64,000 nt of DNA, taken from assembly GCF_000699445.3 (NCBI RefSeq), contig NC_067201.1, positions 16,299,501 through 16,363,500 of the forward strand, written 5' to 3'. The notes under the pieces were generated by a model, which saw nothing but the letters and a program-made list of their open reading frames with translations, did not search any database and was not told where the DNA came from. The position numbers and the translations under genes are program-made. The DNA comes from Schistosoma haematobium. Taxonomy: Eukaryota > Platyhelminthes > Trematoda > Strigeidida > Schistosomatidae. This document shows, one piece after another, positions 26,317 through 38,800 of the stretch; within the stretch, counting starts at the first letter, position 1, and each line of letters starts with the position of its first letter.

Positions 26317-26567
26317 ATGAGTGCTGAAAAAGATGTGGATCAAATTGATACGCCGGATTCTGTGAAAAATACTGTTCCAAATCATGGATATTCTCTTCGT
26401 AAGGGCGACTTCGCCCAACGGCCAATGTCCATTAAAAAGTTTCTCGAGCCTTTCGACCACAGCAGTTTAACAAATAATGAGGCTGGTGAGAAATATGCAG
26501 CCTATAAAGCAAGTTTCGCTCGCCAACAGTTGGAAGAGTTTTTCGAAAGGAACAAATCGTATGCTTG
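26317..26567 (+). CDS. SRRT: ARS2 exon 1
   Basis: ATG then 83 codons plus two bases, donor GTATGT. Encodes [20 protein letters not shown] and [16 protein letters not shown] of the ARS2 N-terminal domain. The arginine-rich N-terminus of vertebrate ARS2 is absent. The frame stays open upstream, so an extra 5' exon cannot be excluded. Confidence 0.88.
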
Positions 26568-27773
26568 GTATGTGTTTCTATTTACGTTGCTCCACAAATT
26601 CTTAATTCTATTCATATACGGAGCCATTCTCTCTTTGATATTTCAATTTAGACCGAAATCCAATGTTCAACAATAGTCGAAAAGCAATAAGCCTCATCTA
26701 GGTAGTAAATTTCTGGCTTTAATCCACCATCATGTAGTGAGATCGGATATACTACTTTTAATTTCACACAAAAAGGTTTGCCATGGTAGATTATTGTGCC
26801 GCGATAGCCTGCTAGTATTCTTCGACTTCTAAATTGACAATCCTACCCTGATCGTGCCAAACTAACACTGGTTACCATCTGACAGCTCGTAAACTATGAA
26901 CTTTTCACTAAATTGCCTGAATCACCCCATACAACCCACATGAAATAAACCATAGGCTCTTTTAACTATCAAGATGTTTTAAGGACCATATAAGTTGCTA
27001 CTATTGACAAGTGAATGCTAAATAACACCTTACTAGCCTTCGCAATAGTCATCCTCATCGCATTTGCAATACTATTGAAATACTTTCTGTATTACATTCT
27101 CCAAAATGTTAAAATACGTTTAATTAAATTTCATTAGTGGCGTTTGTTATAAACCAGCCATTCATGATGTGAATTATTAATCCATATTACTTTTCGAAAT
27201 CAAGTTGCTTCGCTCCTTAAGGCTACTTTAAGATTAGAATATTTAACTTGTTTGTTGAAGTCAGACTTTTGTGAGCTAACGAGGTTTTGTGTGATTTTAC
27301 TCCTAAGAATATGGAAAGTCAATGCATCTCATAATTCGTACCCAAAAATATATTACGTCATTATATCACTGTGCATGTTCCTCTTACACTTCACTTTAAT
27401 ATAATTGTTTAAATTTATTCCATATAGGTTCCGCGAGAAATATCATCCAGATTACCTCACAGAATCATCGTCCAGCATGAAGTTGTTCCGAAGACGTTTA
27501 GATATTTTTATGGAGTTTTATAGAAATGGTTATTTTGACAATCTACATCTAGCCAGTGGTTATGAAAGTGAAATTGTCCGGCTGTTAGATATGGGTAGGT
27601 GGTGTGATATAGATGTTCTCAAGTAAAAGTTTTCTTCCTAAAATTAATAAACCCACCGTTTTCTAAACATTCTTTTGTGTACATGATTTGTTGTGTGTAA
27701 ACTGAGGTCATATCTAAAAACCGACTGGAAAACTTTTTATATGCCACCTCAAGTTCTCTAACCAGTCGTCTGC

Positions 27774-27811
<38 letters not shown>

Positions 27812-30800
27812 TCAGAATAGAGTGGGTTAAAATCACTCTAGAATGTTAGTTTTAGAACACTAATTATTAGACTATTAGCGCTTACTGGTTCCTCATATAC
27901 TCATAACGTTAATCAAAATGCTTTTTTTTCACTTAGTTCATTTTTCTATAATTGTTCATATTTAATATTTAGTTGCGATTAAACTGGCTGGTGGGACGGA
28001 AGAGGACTTTATTCTTTTGGACAAACTACTCGAAGATAGAATTTCTGAAGATCCCAACGTGATCATTGAGCCATCGAATTTTCAACATACAGAAAATGTT
28101 AAACCGAACAACAATATAGTTCAGTCATCAGATATACGAGAAGGACCATTTGATAAGGAGAAATTTGATGCGAGCACTATGAAAAAAGTAAGTACTATTT
28201 ATTTTAAGTTCGTTTTAATGCTGCGAATTTTAATATTTATAATTAGCGACTAATTAAAGCGAATCATAAAACTGTGTTTGTTGGTGTTTATCAGTACGAA
28301 CTAACCGCAGTACGCAGGGTTATCGGGTTTCGTTCTTACAAGTGTAGTTCGGATAAACATAACATTTCAAAACTCGCACAATATTTTTAACCTCAGGTGA
28401 TAATGTTTGATGTATTGGTAATTAACACTGAGTTGTTTCTTTTTACTCAATAAGCTTATTTTCAAAGATTTTTTGTCATTTATTGATAGAGTTATCATAT
28501 TTTTCGTGTTTGTTTAACAGTAATATGTGTTGCTTGATACTTTACTGAACATGAAATAAGCAAGAAGACTTAAGAATTCATTTTTGTATTTGATTACCAT
28601 ATTATACGTGAGTATTCAGGCTTTTGATACGTACTCAGTGGTTTTCTACTTAGGGAACTGTACGAAAACAAAAATTTATCTGGATATTTTGTTGGGTTTT
28701 TTTTCAAACCTAACAACAGTATTATAGTGAAATCAAATTGCTTATGTTCTCTATAATAATGTAGAATATTCGTGTTGTACTATTTAAATTTGGATTAACT
28801 TTAATTTGGTTATTTATCCTTTGAAGAAGTGGCTTACAATAAGTCACGAAACGTCAAGAAATCTAATTTTTCTACTCGGGATATTACAAATGTATTATTT
28901 TTTTTATAACAAGCTACCCAATGCTCAATTTATTCGAAATTATCAGATCAAACCTTGGTAATGATAACTACGATGTAGTCTAACGCTAATCAAGCGAGTG
29001 TTCATATACTTAGCCTTAAGGGGCGTTGGAAATATGAGGGTTAGTGAAGTAGTTTATTTATTTATTTTAACACATAGATTTTGGTACAAGGAGGCACCAA
29101 ATACATATGCGCCACACAAATCTCATTCGATATGTGTGAGGGCTGTGATACTGCCCGGGTGCCCAAACCGAAGCAGGTGGTTTTCTTAGGGGGCCACACC
29201 CCGAGCCTTCGACCTGAAGATCTGATCCACAAGGCAGTGGAGCATCGTAAGGAGATGCAGTCCCATGGTAGCCGGTGACCAACAATTGGTTCATACGCCA
29301 TTTGTTCCCGCAGGATACTGGAGCCCATGTGCAGCATTGGTTTGAAATCCGGTTAGAGCTCCGGACATTCGCTTTTCGTCCTCTCGATTTCGTAAACAAC
29401 AGTAATGCCACGAGAAGGCAGTGAGTAGGACTTCCCTGGCGGAGGCTATATACGCGTGGCCATGTGAGAGCATTTCGAGAGGGAGAGATGACTCCCCACT
29501 CTCGGCCGTACCAGGGCATTTGGGGGCTAGTGAAGTAGGGTTCATTTTGATGCAGGTATATAACCTGGCACTTTTTTTTCTGGAGCCAACTATTCACCAG
29601 TTCACTGATAAACTCTGAAAATCGGAAATTTGTTTACTAGCATGGCTTTATGTCATAGAGGACAGGATTTTGACTGATATTACAAGTACTAACCTTCAAG
29701 GATGTTCTGTAACCCTCGGATACCTTTAGACACCAAAGTGTTATGGTGTTTACAAATTCCAATCGTGTTTATTTTCGTCCTGTGTTATGTATATGTTGAT
29801 GTAACTTCACATAATGTTTAATATTTTGCTGCCCTACCCGGTTTTCATTATGCATAAACTCATTTGTGGTGCCTACGTCAATAATTAGGCCTTCATTGGG
29901 ATTTGTCAGTTGCAGGCACTTCCAATATTTTAGGACAATAGATCAAATCTACGAACGCTATCCTCCACAATATTGTAGTATCTTAAATTTTAATCGAATA
30001 TACCTCATTATGGTATATTAAAATTTACTCTTAACAGGTTTTTAATGATGCATATTTTTATATTTACACATTTCTTTGCAGAAGCCTAAACCAGATTATT
30101 GCGATTCTTCAAAAATCCAGAAGCGTAAAGAGTTTAGAATTAAAAGACGTCAAAATAATGCAGATGAAGAGGAGGAAGGCGAAGACAGTAGTTTAAGTGA
30201 TGATGAAAGTAATGATAGTGGAACTGATAGCGTAAACAGTCATAGTAGAGATTCCAGTTCAAGTAATAATAATAGTACTAGTGGTAGTAGCAGTAGTAGC
30301 GATAGTAGTGACGACGATAATGGTAGCAGTAATAGCAGCAACAGTAGTAGTAGTAGTACTGACGATGATGATAATAATAATAATAATAATAAGGAACACC
30401 AAAGGAAAGTTAGCATATCTAAAAGCAATAGCAGTGATAGCAGTGATGGTGAGACGGTTGTAAAACACAAGAAGAAGCGTTCTAAACTTGTTAAAAATAA
30501 GAATGTCCAAGAAAATTCTGGTCATAGTGGTGACCGTCATCGTCGCCGTCATCACCGTCATCATGATGATAATAATAACAATCACGATAATGTGCACAAC
30601 AAAGTTAATCCCATTTCAACTAACCATTTATATAACAATGATCATAACGACCAGCAGAATAAAAGTGATTGTTCAAAAGTAGTGCCTGATGAAATCAACA
30701 CGATGTCTTCTACGAAATCACCTAATACGACAGGGTCAAATCAATCGAATGAAGTTTATGTACTATCAGGGTTGACAGATCCACCTTATGTTGCTGGTGG

Positions 30801-32798
30801 TGTTGTTATTAGTGATGATACTCATAATAATAGTATTACTAATGATGGCGAAAAATCTATGGATTTCGATAATCTAACAATAGAGAAATCAGCAGATCCA
30901 ATAAATAAAGATGAATTGAAGGAATTAATTGTCACAAATGAACAAACTCGTCGACCCATTCATTATACAACTTTACTATTTTTTCCACATATTCCATTCA
31001 ATATATTCAAACGAGATTTAATATCTGTAAGTTTACCAGTAGTAGTTGCTTTTTGTATAATCCACGTGTTCTGGAATTTTCGTTTAAGTTCATTGAACAA
31101 CTCAGTCGGTCAGTAACAACGTAGAACTTCGTACGTACGTACATCAGTTCGGGTTTCCACACCAAATTGAACAACTAGTCACAACATCACAGTTACTACA
31201 GTTTTGAAAAAAATGTTTCCAGGTAAAACTCAGCAAATTGATTGAAATTAAAAGGGTATGAAATACTTGAAACGTCTGTATTGTCGAACATATATAGAAA
31301 CGCTTAACTGACCAAAAGTTTCTTTCATGCCACTTTTTCCTTAGATATATGTATACCTCATACTGTATATTGTAATAAAATATTTACGTTTTGATAACCG
31401 TAAATTCTTAGGATGGAATTAGTGCTGACAATCGTCCCCCTAGGTATTTTGTTATGATATGCAGTGTCCGAGTCTGATGCTGATACACAAAACCTACGTT
31501 ATGCTAACCTCAGAAAGCTACTAAGTGAGAAAACGATGACTGAAGAAAGTTTGCCGGTGTAAACCAAATCGAATGAATAACTTACGTCTGTTATTCCTCA
31601 TGGAGGAGCCTAGGCCACCCATCAGCATTCTCCATCAAACTCCGTTTTGGGTAATCCTTTCCAGTTGCCATTCACTCTTTTCGTTTCTGCTTCCAGCCCT
31701 CTACGCAGTGTGTTCTTTGGCCTTTTTATTCCCCATTTCCCTTCAGAATTTCAAGTTGGCACTTACCTCGTGATGCGGTCTGTTGATTTCCGTAATGCAT
31801 GTCCTATCCACCTCCACTACCTTCCTCGAATTTCTTCAGATAGAAGCTGAGTTGTTCTCTCCCACAATAGATTGTTGCTGATGGTATCTGGCCGACGGGT
31901 ACTGAGTATCTTGCGTAGACAATTGTCTAGAAATACTTGTACTTTTTTGATGATAGTTGTAGTAGTTCTCCAAGTTGCAGCTCCGTACTATAGAACTGTT
32001 TTGATTCTAGTTTTGAAGATCCTGACTTTGATATTAGTTGACAGTTGTTTTGAGTTCCATATGTTCTTCAACTATAAGAATGCTGCCCTTACTTTGCCAA
32101 ACCTTGCATTTACGTCTACATCGGACCCTCCTTGTTCATCGATGATCCTGTTCGGGTACGTGAAAGTTTCCACATCTTCCAGAGCTTCTTCATCAAGTGT
32201 GATTGGGTTGGTGTTCTCTATGTTGTATTTGAAGATCTTGTTTTTTCCCTTGTGTATGTTTAGGCCTACTGATGCAGAGGCTGCTGTTATTCTGGTTGTC
32301 TTCATCTGCATATGTTCATGTGTATAGAATAGAATGACCAGGTCATCTGCGAAATCCAAATCTTCTAATTGATTCCGATCTCTTCGTTGTATTCCGTGCT
32401 TCCTCTGAGTTGTTGAGGTCTTCATAATCCAGTCAACCAACAGAAGGTAAAGAAAGAGCGAGAGTAAGCAGTCTTGTCTGACTCCGCTTTTTACTTGGGA
32501 TGCGTCTGTCATCTGTCCTCTATGCATGACTTTGCAGTGTAGTTCGTTGTATGGATTCCGTGTGATATTGACGATTTCCTCAAGTAAGTCGTAGTATCGA
32601 AGAAGTTTTCATAAGGTTCTATCCACATTGTCAAATGCTTTCTCATAGTGACTGAAGCTGATGTATAGTGACGAGTTCCATTCAATTGGTCGTTCAACGG
32701 TGATCCGTAGTGTCGCGATTTGGTTTGTGCACAAGTGATCCTTACGGAATCCAGCCTGTTGATCTCAAAGTTGGGCGTTTACTGAACCTTTCATCCGG

Positions 32799-32855
<57 letters not shown>

Positions 32856-35800
32856 CATGCTCTTGTCATTGGGAGGTTTTCGATTGGCAAAACATTTCCA
32901 CCTCACTTAGCAACTTTTGATTGGTTCACTATCACATTCCTTGTTTTTTTTCTGGTTATTTTATAAGGGATCTTTAAATTACTTGGAATTAGGCTACCTT
33001 AACATAAGTTTTAGAATCTAGTATAGCTTATACATAGTAACTTTGTTTTGATATTACCATTCTTCTAATCGTCAGATTGTTTTTACTAATTTTATTGTCC
33101 TATCCTGTTTTAAATTTTCTAGGTACTTTCCACTTGTCCACATTTCTTACGTTTAGCTATCTTAGATCCTGTTATCATGCCGGATACAGTGTCATCAATA
33201 ACAGATGATCAAATATTCGGTAGGGTGAAAAATCCTATGCCTAAAATTTTACTAAAACGTATGGGATGGGCATCATTTACTTCACAATATATAGACGATG
33301 TTAACAATAAGTGGATTAGTATAGATTTAATCGCTATAAAAAATAAATTAATTGAATACGCGGTTGATCGTGAAGCTTCAAGTGATTTAATTGAGTGTTT
33401 ACGTTTATCGCGACCAATTTTGGATCATTTGAAAGTACCACATGAAGAACGTGCTCGAAAGACTGGACATTTGTTCGATAAGTTATTAAGTGTATGTCCA
33501 ACTCGTATTCGTTCAAAAGCTTTAGCACGTCGTCATCTAGTGATAGCAGCTCGTGTTATTTATGATTTCGACAAGGCTAGAGGTTTGTGGTCAACAACAG
33601 AGTATGATACTAATGATAATAGAAAGAATGATAACAATATGTCAGCAGATAAAGAAAGGGGGAAAGGAGAACATATCAACTTGAGACGTCATGGAGAAGT
33701 TTCCTCTATCGTTGACGATGGTGAAGAAGAAGGTGAAGATGGTGGCGGTACTACTACTAGTGAACAAAAGGAGAAAATTTATAAAGAGACGTTGACGATC
33801 AATAAATTATTTCTTCAAAATAACTTAGGCGAAAATGATATCAATCATTCAAGTAATCAAGATCGGTCAATGGATATAGATCAATCTCTTGAAAATGAAG
33901 AAACAATGGGTAAGGAATGATTTTCATTCACTTGTATACTATTTTTTATTCACTTTTAGTATGTAGTAATTGGTCACGCTAATTTTGGTTGCAATAATAT
34001 GAAGGCTATAGATAATAATTCTAACTCGTTTATCGCCATTGCATAAAACATCCCAACAGGTGTTCAATAATTTACGAAACACTATAATCATAATGACGAT
34101 GGTGATGAAGTAAAAAAACATTTTGTTTGTACCATCTTTGATATTTAAATCAAAAGTGAGGTTGTTAAAAAACGTTTAAAGCAATAAGAAATTGTTCAAA
34201 ATTACCGATAGACAACTTAATTTTGCATATCGTTGAGTTTTCAAAGAAAATAAAGTATACATTCGTTAAAGCCTCTTGGAGTACATATTTTGAAATAATT
34301 AAAAATCAGTTGCTAGGTTTATTCACTTTTAATATAATTTCAGAATTCATTTATTCTTGAGGTTATTTAATTATACACTGTATTGTTTTGAACCATATTT
34401 TACTAGTAATCCTCACTGTTCTCATTCATCTGTTCACTTAAATTGATTAATGTAGTGTAGTGCGATGCAGTTGTTGAATTGCTCAATGAAAAATATAATC
34501 TAAACTAAAGTTCACTTGATCGTAATGTTAGGTTTTATAGATGATCGACTCAATTCTTTATATTTTTGCCAGTCAGTCAAACTTAAACAACATATGATCT
34601 AGCAAAAATACATTTCTCCAGATTTTTATAATTTACGTTAGTAGAGTTAGCATGAAAAATGAGGAAGTTCAAAAATTATGTTTACAACAAAATTAAAAGA
34701 AATGACTAGAAAAATATTTAATCATACTTTTTTAAAAGTTTATGGGAACATAAATATTAGTATGCTCCACTATCGCAAATTATGAGCAAGTCTCTAAATA
34801 CACAAAACAGTTATATGAAATCTGTATTTCTCTGCACTGTTTAGGACAATCCTTAATGGTTTTGGGAACTAATACCGTGTTTTGCTTTGTCTATCTAATA
34901 TTTTCAACCTGATTTTATCGTAGCCAGCTTACTGAGTCAAGTTATTGGCGGTTTAGCATACCTAACAAACCTTTCAGTCATTCCAACGTTTCAGTCAACG
35001 CCAACGTTGCTGGTTAATTGCTTAATTGGTAAAAGATAATGCGTCTAAACGTTTAGGATAAAACATTGGGTATTTGCCCATATCTTCTAACTCAAAAGTC
35101 AGTGTTTTATAGCTGTAAGGTAATTCTGAACAGACTGCTCTACCGTACATTCATCTTTTGATATACAGGTGGTCTAGATTTCATCAGTGGTGATAAGATT
35201 TTAGAGATAAGTGAGGTGATCAACGCACTTAGTTATCCCCTTACTATGAGACTGGATATCGATATAAACCAATCCTGAGACATTTCGGTTTCGAAAAAGC
35301 AAACAAATCTCAAATACCATCAATAAACTGCTTTTAGTAAGTCGTTTCATTGAACAGATGTGTCAAAATCATCCTGATGTTAGTGGAGTAATCCAAACTA
35401 CATTGAGTATTTAGTTTCAGTCGATTTCAGTTAGCAGTTTGAATTTCTCTTTTTACTGTGTTTCATGTGTAACGATTTACTGAAATTCCGAAATCGTTCT
35501 GATGTACGAAATAATTATTTTGATATAAATATATGCAGGGATGAAGTTTTTTAATGGTAGGCTTTCCAATAATATACCAGTCGTCACCTTTAACGCAAAC
35601 GTACATGTGTAAATTAATTATTATCCATTTTTTAACGTTCAAATTATCAAGTGAAATATTTACTATCGTTGTAAAATTTATTTCTTCACTTCATACACTG
35701 TTTTTGTTTTACATAGAAGAACAAAACAATGATTCAGATGTGAAAGAATCATCTCATCAGAAAACACATAAGTCATCATCATTACAAGACAGTAAAAATT

Positions 35801-38800
35801 CTAGTGACGTATCTATGCTTTCAGATGATGAGAAACAAAGTGATTTTATTGATCCTGGTGACGACTTAATAAAGGCGGCAAATATATTAAATAGTATAAA
35901 AACAATAAATCCTCTTCTGCAGGGTTTAACTGATTATCTTGTCGACGAGGGAAATGCTGAAGAAGAACTTCTTTTACTAGGTAGGTGATTTTAAAAATGT
36001 TATCTTTTTTTCCTTTTTGTATCGCTAGTTTATTTTCTTTAGTTTCATATGATGTAAATAACAAAGTCGATGGGTGGTGTAGGTAGAATTGTAAAAATTG
36101 ACAGAACAATTATTCGAAAGAAAAGGTATAATCGGAGGAAAGCTATCGAAGTAGAGTGGTTTTTATTTCCTAACTATGATAGATTTTCAGCATTTAGGAG
36201 ACTTTCCAACGTAGGAGGACATTTCAAAAGTGTTCCTTAAGAGACTGACATCTACTCTAAAGCCTATAATTCATCATTATCATTATTATTAGCTTTGTTA
36301 AATATTGTATTTTTGGTAAGATATAGAATTTTTAGCACAGTAAGAAATATGTTAAAATCTCAAACCACAGTCTTTGCCGATAACTTGGGAGCTTATAAAT
36401 GTTTTTCAAAGTTTAAATGCAATCATAATATCGTTGTTCACAAACGGTATTTGTTATGATTTTTAGCCCTTCAAATATCACGTAAATCATAACACCGACT
36501 TATATGACCTTGTCCTTGTGCTAAACCAATGATGCGTTAGCCAGCATGAACTTACTTACTTACTTTCGCCTGTTACTCCTAATGGAGCATAGGCCGCTGA
36601 CCAGCATTCTCCAACCCACTCTGTCCTGGGCAGCCAGCATGAACAGCCTTTATTATTATTTATTTATTTTAACACATAGATTTTGGTACAAGGAGGCACC
36701 AAATACATATGCGCCACACAAATCTCATTCGATATGTGTGAGGGCTGTGATACTGCCCGGGTGCCCAAACCGAAGCAGGTGGTTCTCTTAGGGGGCCACA
36801 CCTCAAGCCTTTGACCTAAAGGTCTGATACACAAGGCAGTGGAGCATCGTAAGGAGATGCAGTCCCATGGTGGCCGGTGACCAACAATTGGTTCATACGC
36901 CATTTGTTCCCGCAGGATACTGGAGCCCATGTGCAGCATTGGTTTGAAATCCGGTTAGAGCTCCGGACATTCGCTTTTCGTCCTCTCGATTTCGTAAACA
37001 ACAGTAATGCCACGAGAAGGCAGTGAGTAGGACTTCCCTGGCGGAGGCTATATACGCGTGGCCATGTGAGAGCATTTCGAGAGGGAGAGATGACTCCCCA
37101 CTCTCGGCCGTACCAGGGCATTTGGGGGCTATGAACAGCCTAGGGTCAACTCTGAGGCCTTATTGATCCTCAAAATAGTAACTTCTCGACTAGTCCAGCC
37201 CATTCAGTTCAGAACACAATCTCAGCGTCCACCGTGTGGATTGTTTATTTCAGACATACGTGATTTATATACAAACAGACCAGATCGCATCACACACTAC
37301 AAAATAAAAAGCAATAATTATACAAGATCAAACCAAAAGTGGCTATGAGTATTGGATACTGTAATAAATTAATAATGGTATAACAGTAGCCAATAGGTTA
37401 AATTAAAGTTTATGATAAGTGGAATACGAAAAAATATATGACCTAGTTACTTAATAACTATCTAATAAGGATATATATAATAATAGTCTATAAATAATCC
37501 CTAACAGTTACCATTCTTTTCTTCTTCGTTCTGATGTAACAGTATTTCGTGGATCCCCAAACAGGAGTACACACAAGTAATATTGAGACCATGTGAGGAA
37601 AACTCGAAAATTATCCTTGACCATGAGTAATGATACTTTTTGTTTTAGCAACATGAACAAATGTTTTTTTCTATCTCAAACATGAAGTATCTTTAAATGA
37701 CCTTAAGAAATTTACAAACTATGTAAAAGTCCTTTGGGCTTTTTAAAAGTTTTTCTTACTGAAAACCAATCATTTTCATAATTAGTTTTCTGTTTGTCTA
37801 AACAAGTAGTTTAATTTTTTTCTGACTCGTTCAAGTTCTTTCTTAATTCAACCAGTTTATCTCGTAATTTGTTTTTCTACAGTATCACAAATTGAAATCA
37901 TGAGTCAATTGAAGCCAGACCACCATGGAAAACCTGGAAGCACTGGACGGCCGTTTCGTCCTAGTATGGGACTGTTGTGAGATATCAGCTCACTGAAGAC
38001 AAGGTATACGGTGGCGCAACTTCGTGGATTGGTTGAAGTTAGACATTAACACCGTTGAATGCCGGCTCAGTGGTCTAGTTGGTTAGGCGCCTGGCGCGAG
38101 ACTGATAGGTTCTGGGTTCGAATCTCGCGGGGTGCGGAATCGTGGATGCGCACTGCTGAGGAGTCCCATACTAGGACGAAACGGCTGTCCAGTGCTTCCA
38201 GGTTTTCCATGGTGGTCTAGCTTCAATTGACTCATGATTTCAGTCTATGAAGTTCCTAAAATCGCCACAAACCCCTTCTGATAATTTTTCTACAATAATT
38301 TAATTTTTCTTGTTACTCAAAAAAGATTTTTTAATATTTATAAATTCACTTTATTTCTTTAGGCGGTATGCAATCTATTTCATTTCAACCACCTTCAATA
38401 ACAAAAGGAACATTAATGAATAATTCACAAATGATTAATTTACACTCATCATTACAATTACAACAACTTGATATATCTTCACGATTCTGTGAATCAGATG
38501 ATAGTGAATTATTAGTTGTATTGGATCGTTTAATTTTATATTTAAGAATAGTACATTCAGTAGATTTTTATGCACCTGCATTTTATATGAATGAAGATTT
38601 AATGCCACATCCATGTCGTCTTATACATATTCGACCGGGTTTAAATGAAATAACCAAAGCTTTAACACAAGTTAAAAGTCCAGAGAAGTTAATCAATTCA
38701 GAATCAGTTGATCATGTAAATATTTTATTGTATTATATTTTATTTATCCATAGTATTATTGGTATAATGGTCATAGATATAGAGGAAATTATTGATAGTT

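Noticed and set aside
26568..26676. Transmembrane-like tail after ARS2 exon 1
   Set aside because: Read-through of intron 1 past a GTATGT donor; exon 2 restores the ARS2 sequence.
29053..29527. CRISPR-like or phage-type array
   Set aside because: The window is eukaryotic; the repeats are retroposons with target duplications, not spaced direct repeats.
29062..29597. Minus-strand frames in the SINE-like repeat
   Set aside because: Present only as repeats, disrupted between copies, no domain.
30240..30597. Leu-rich and Thr/Ile-rich frames opposite ARS2 exon 4
   Set aside because: Products of the AGT/GAT/AAT repeats read in other frames.
38061..38135. A functional tRNA gene
   Set aside because: A and B boxes are present but it is part of a dispersed element and lacks a convincing acceptor stem.
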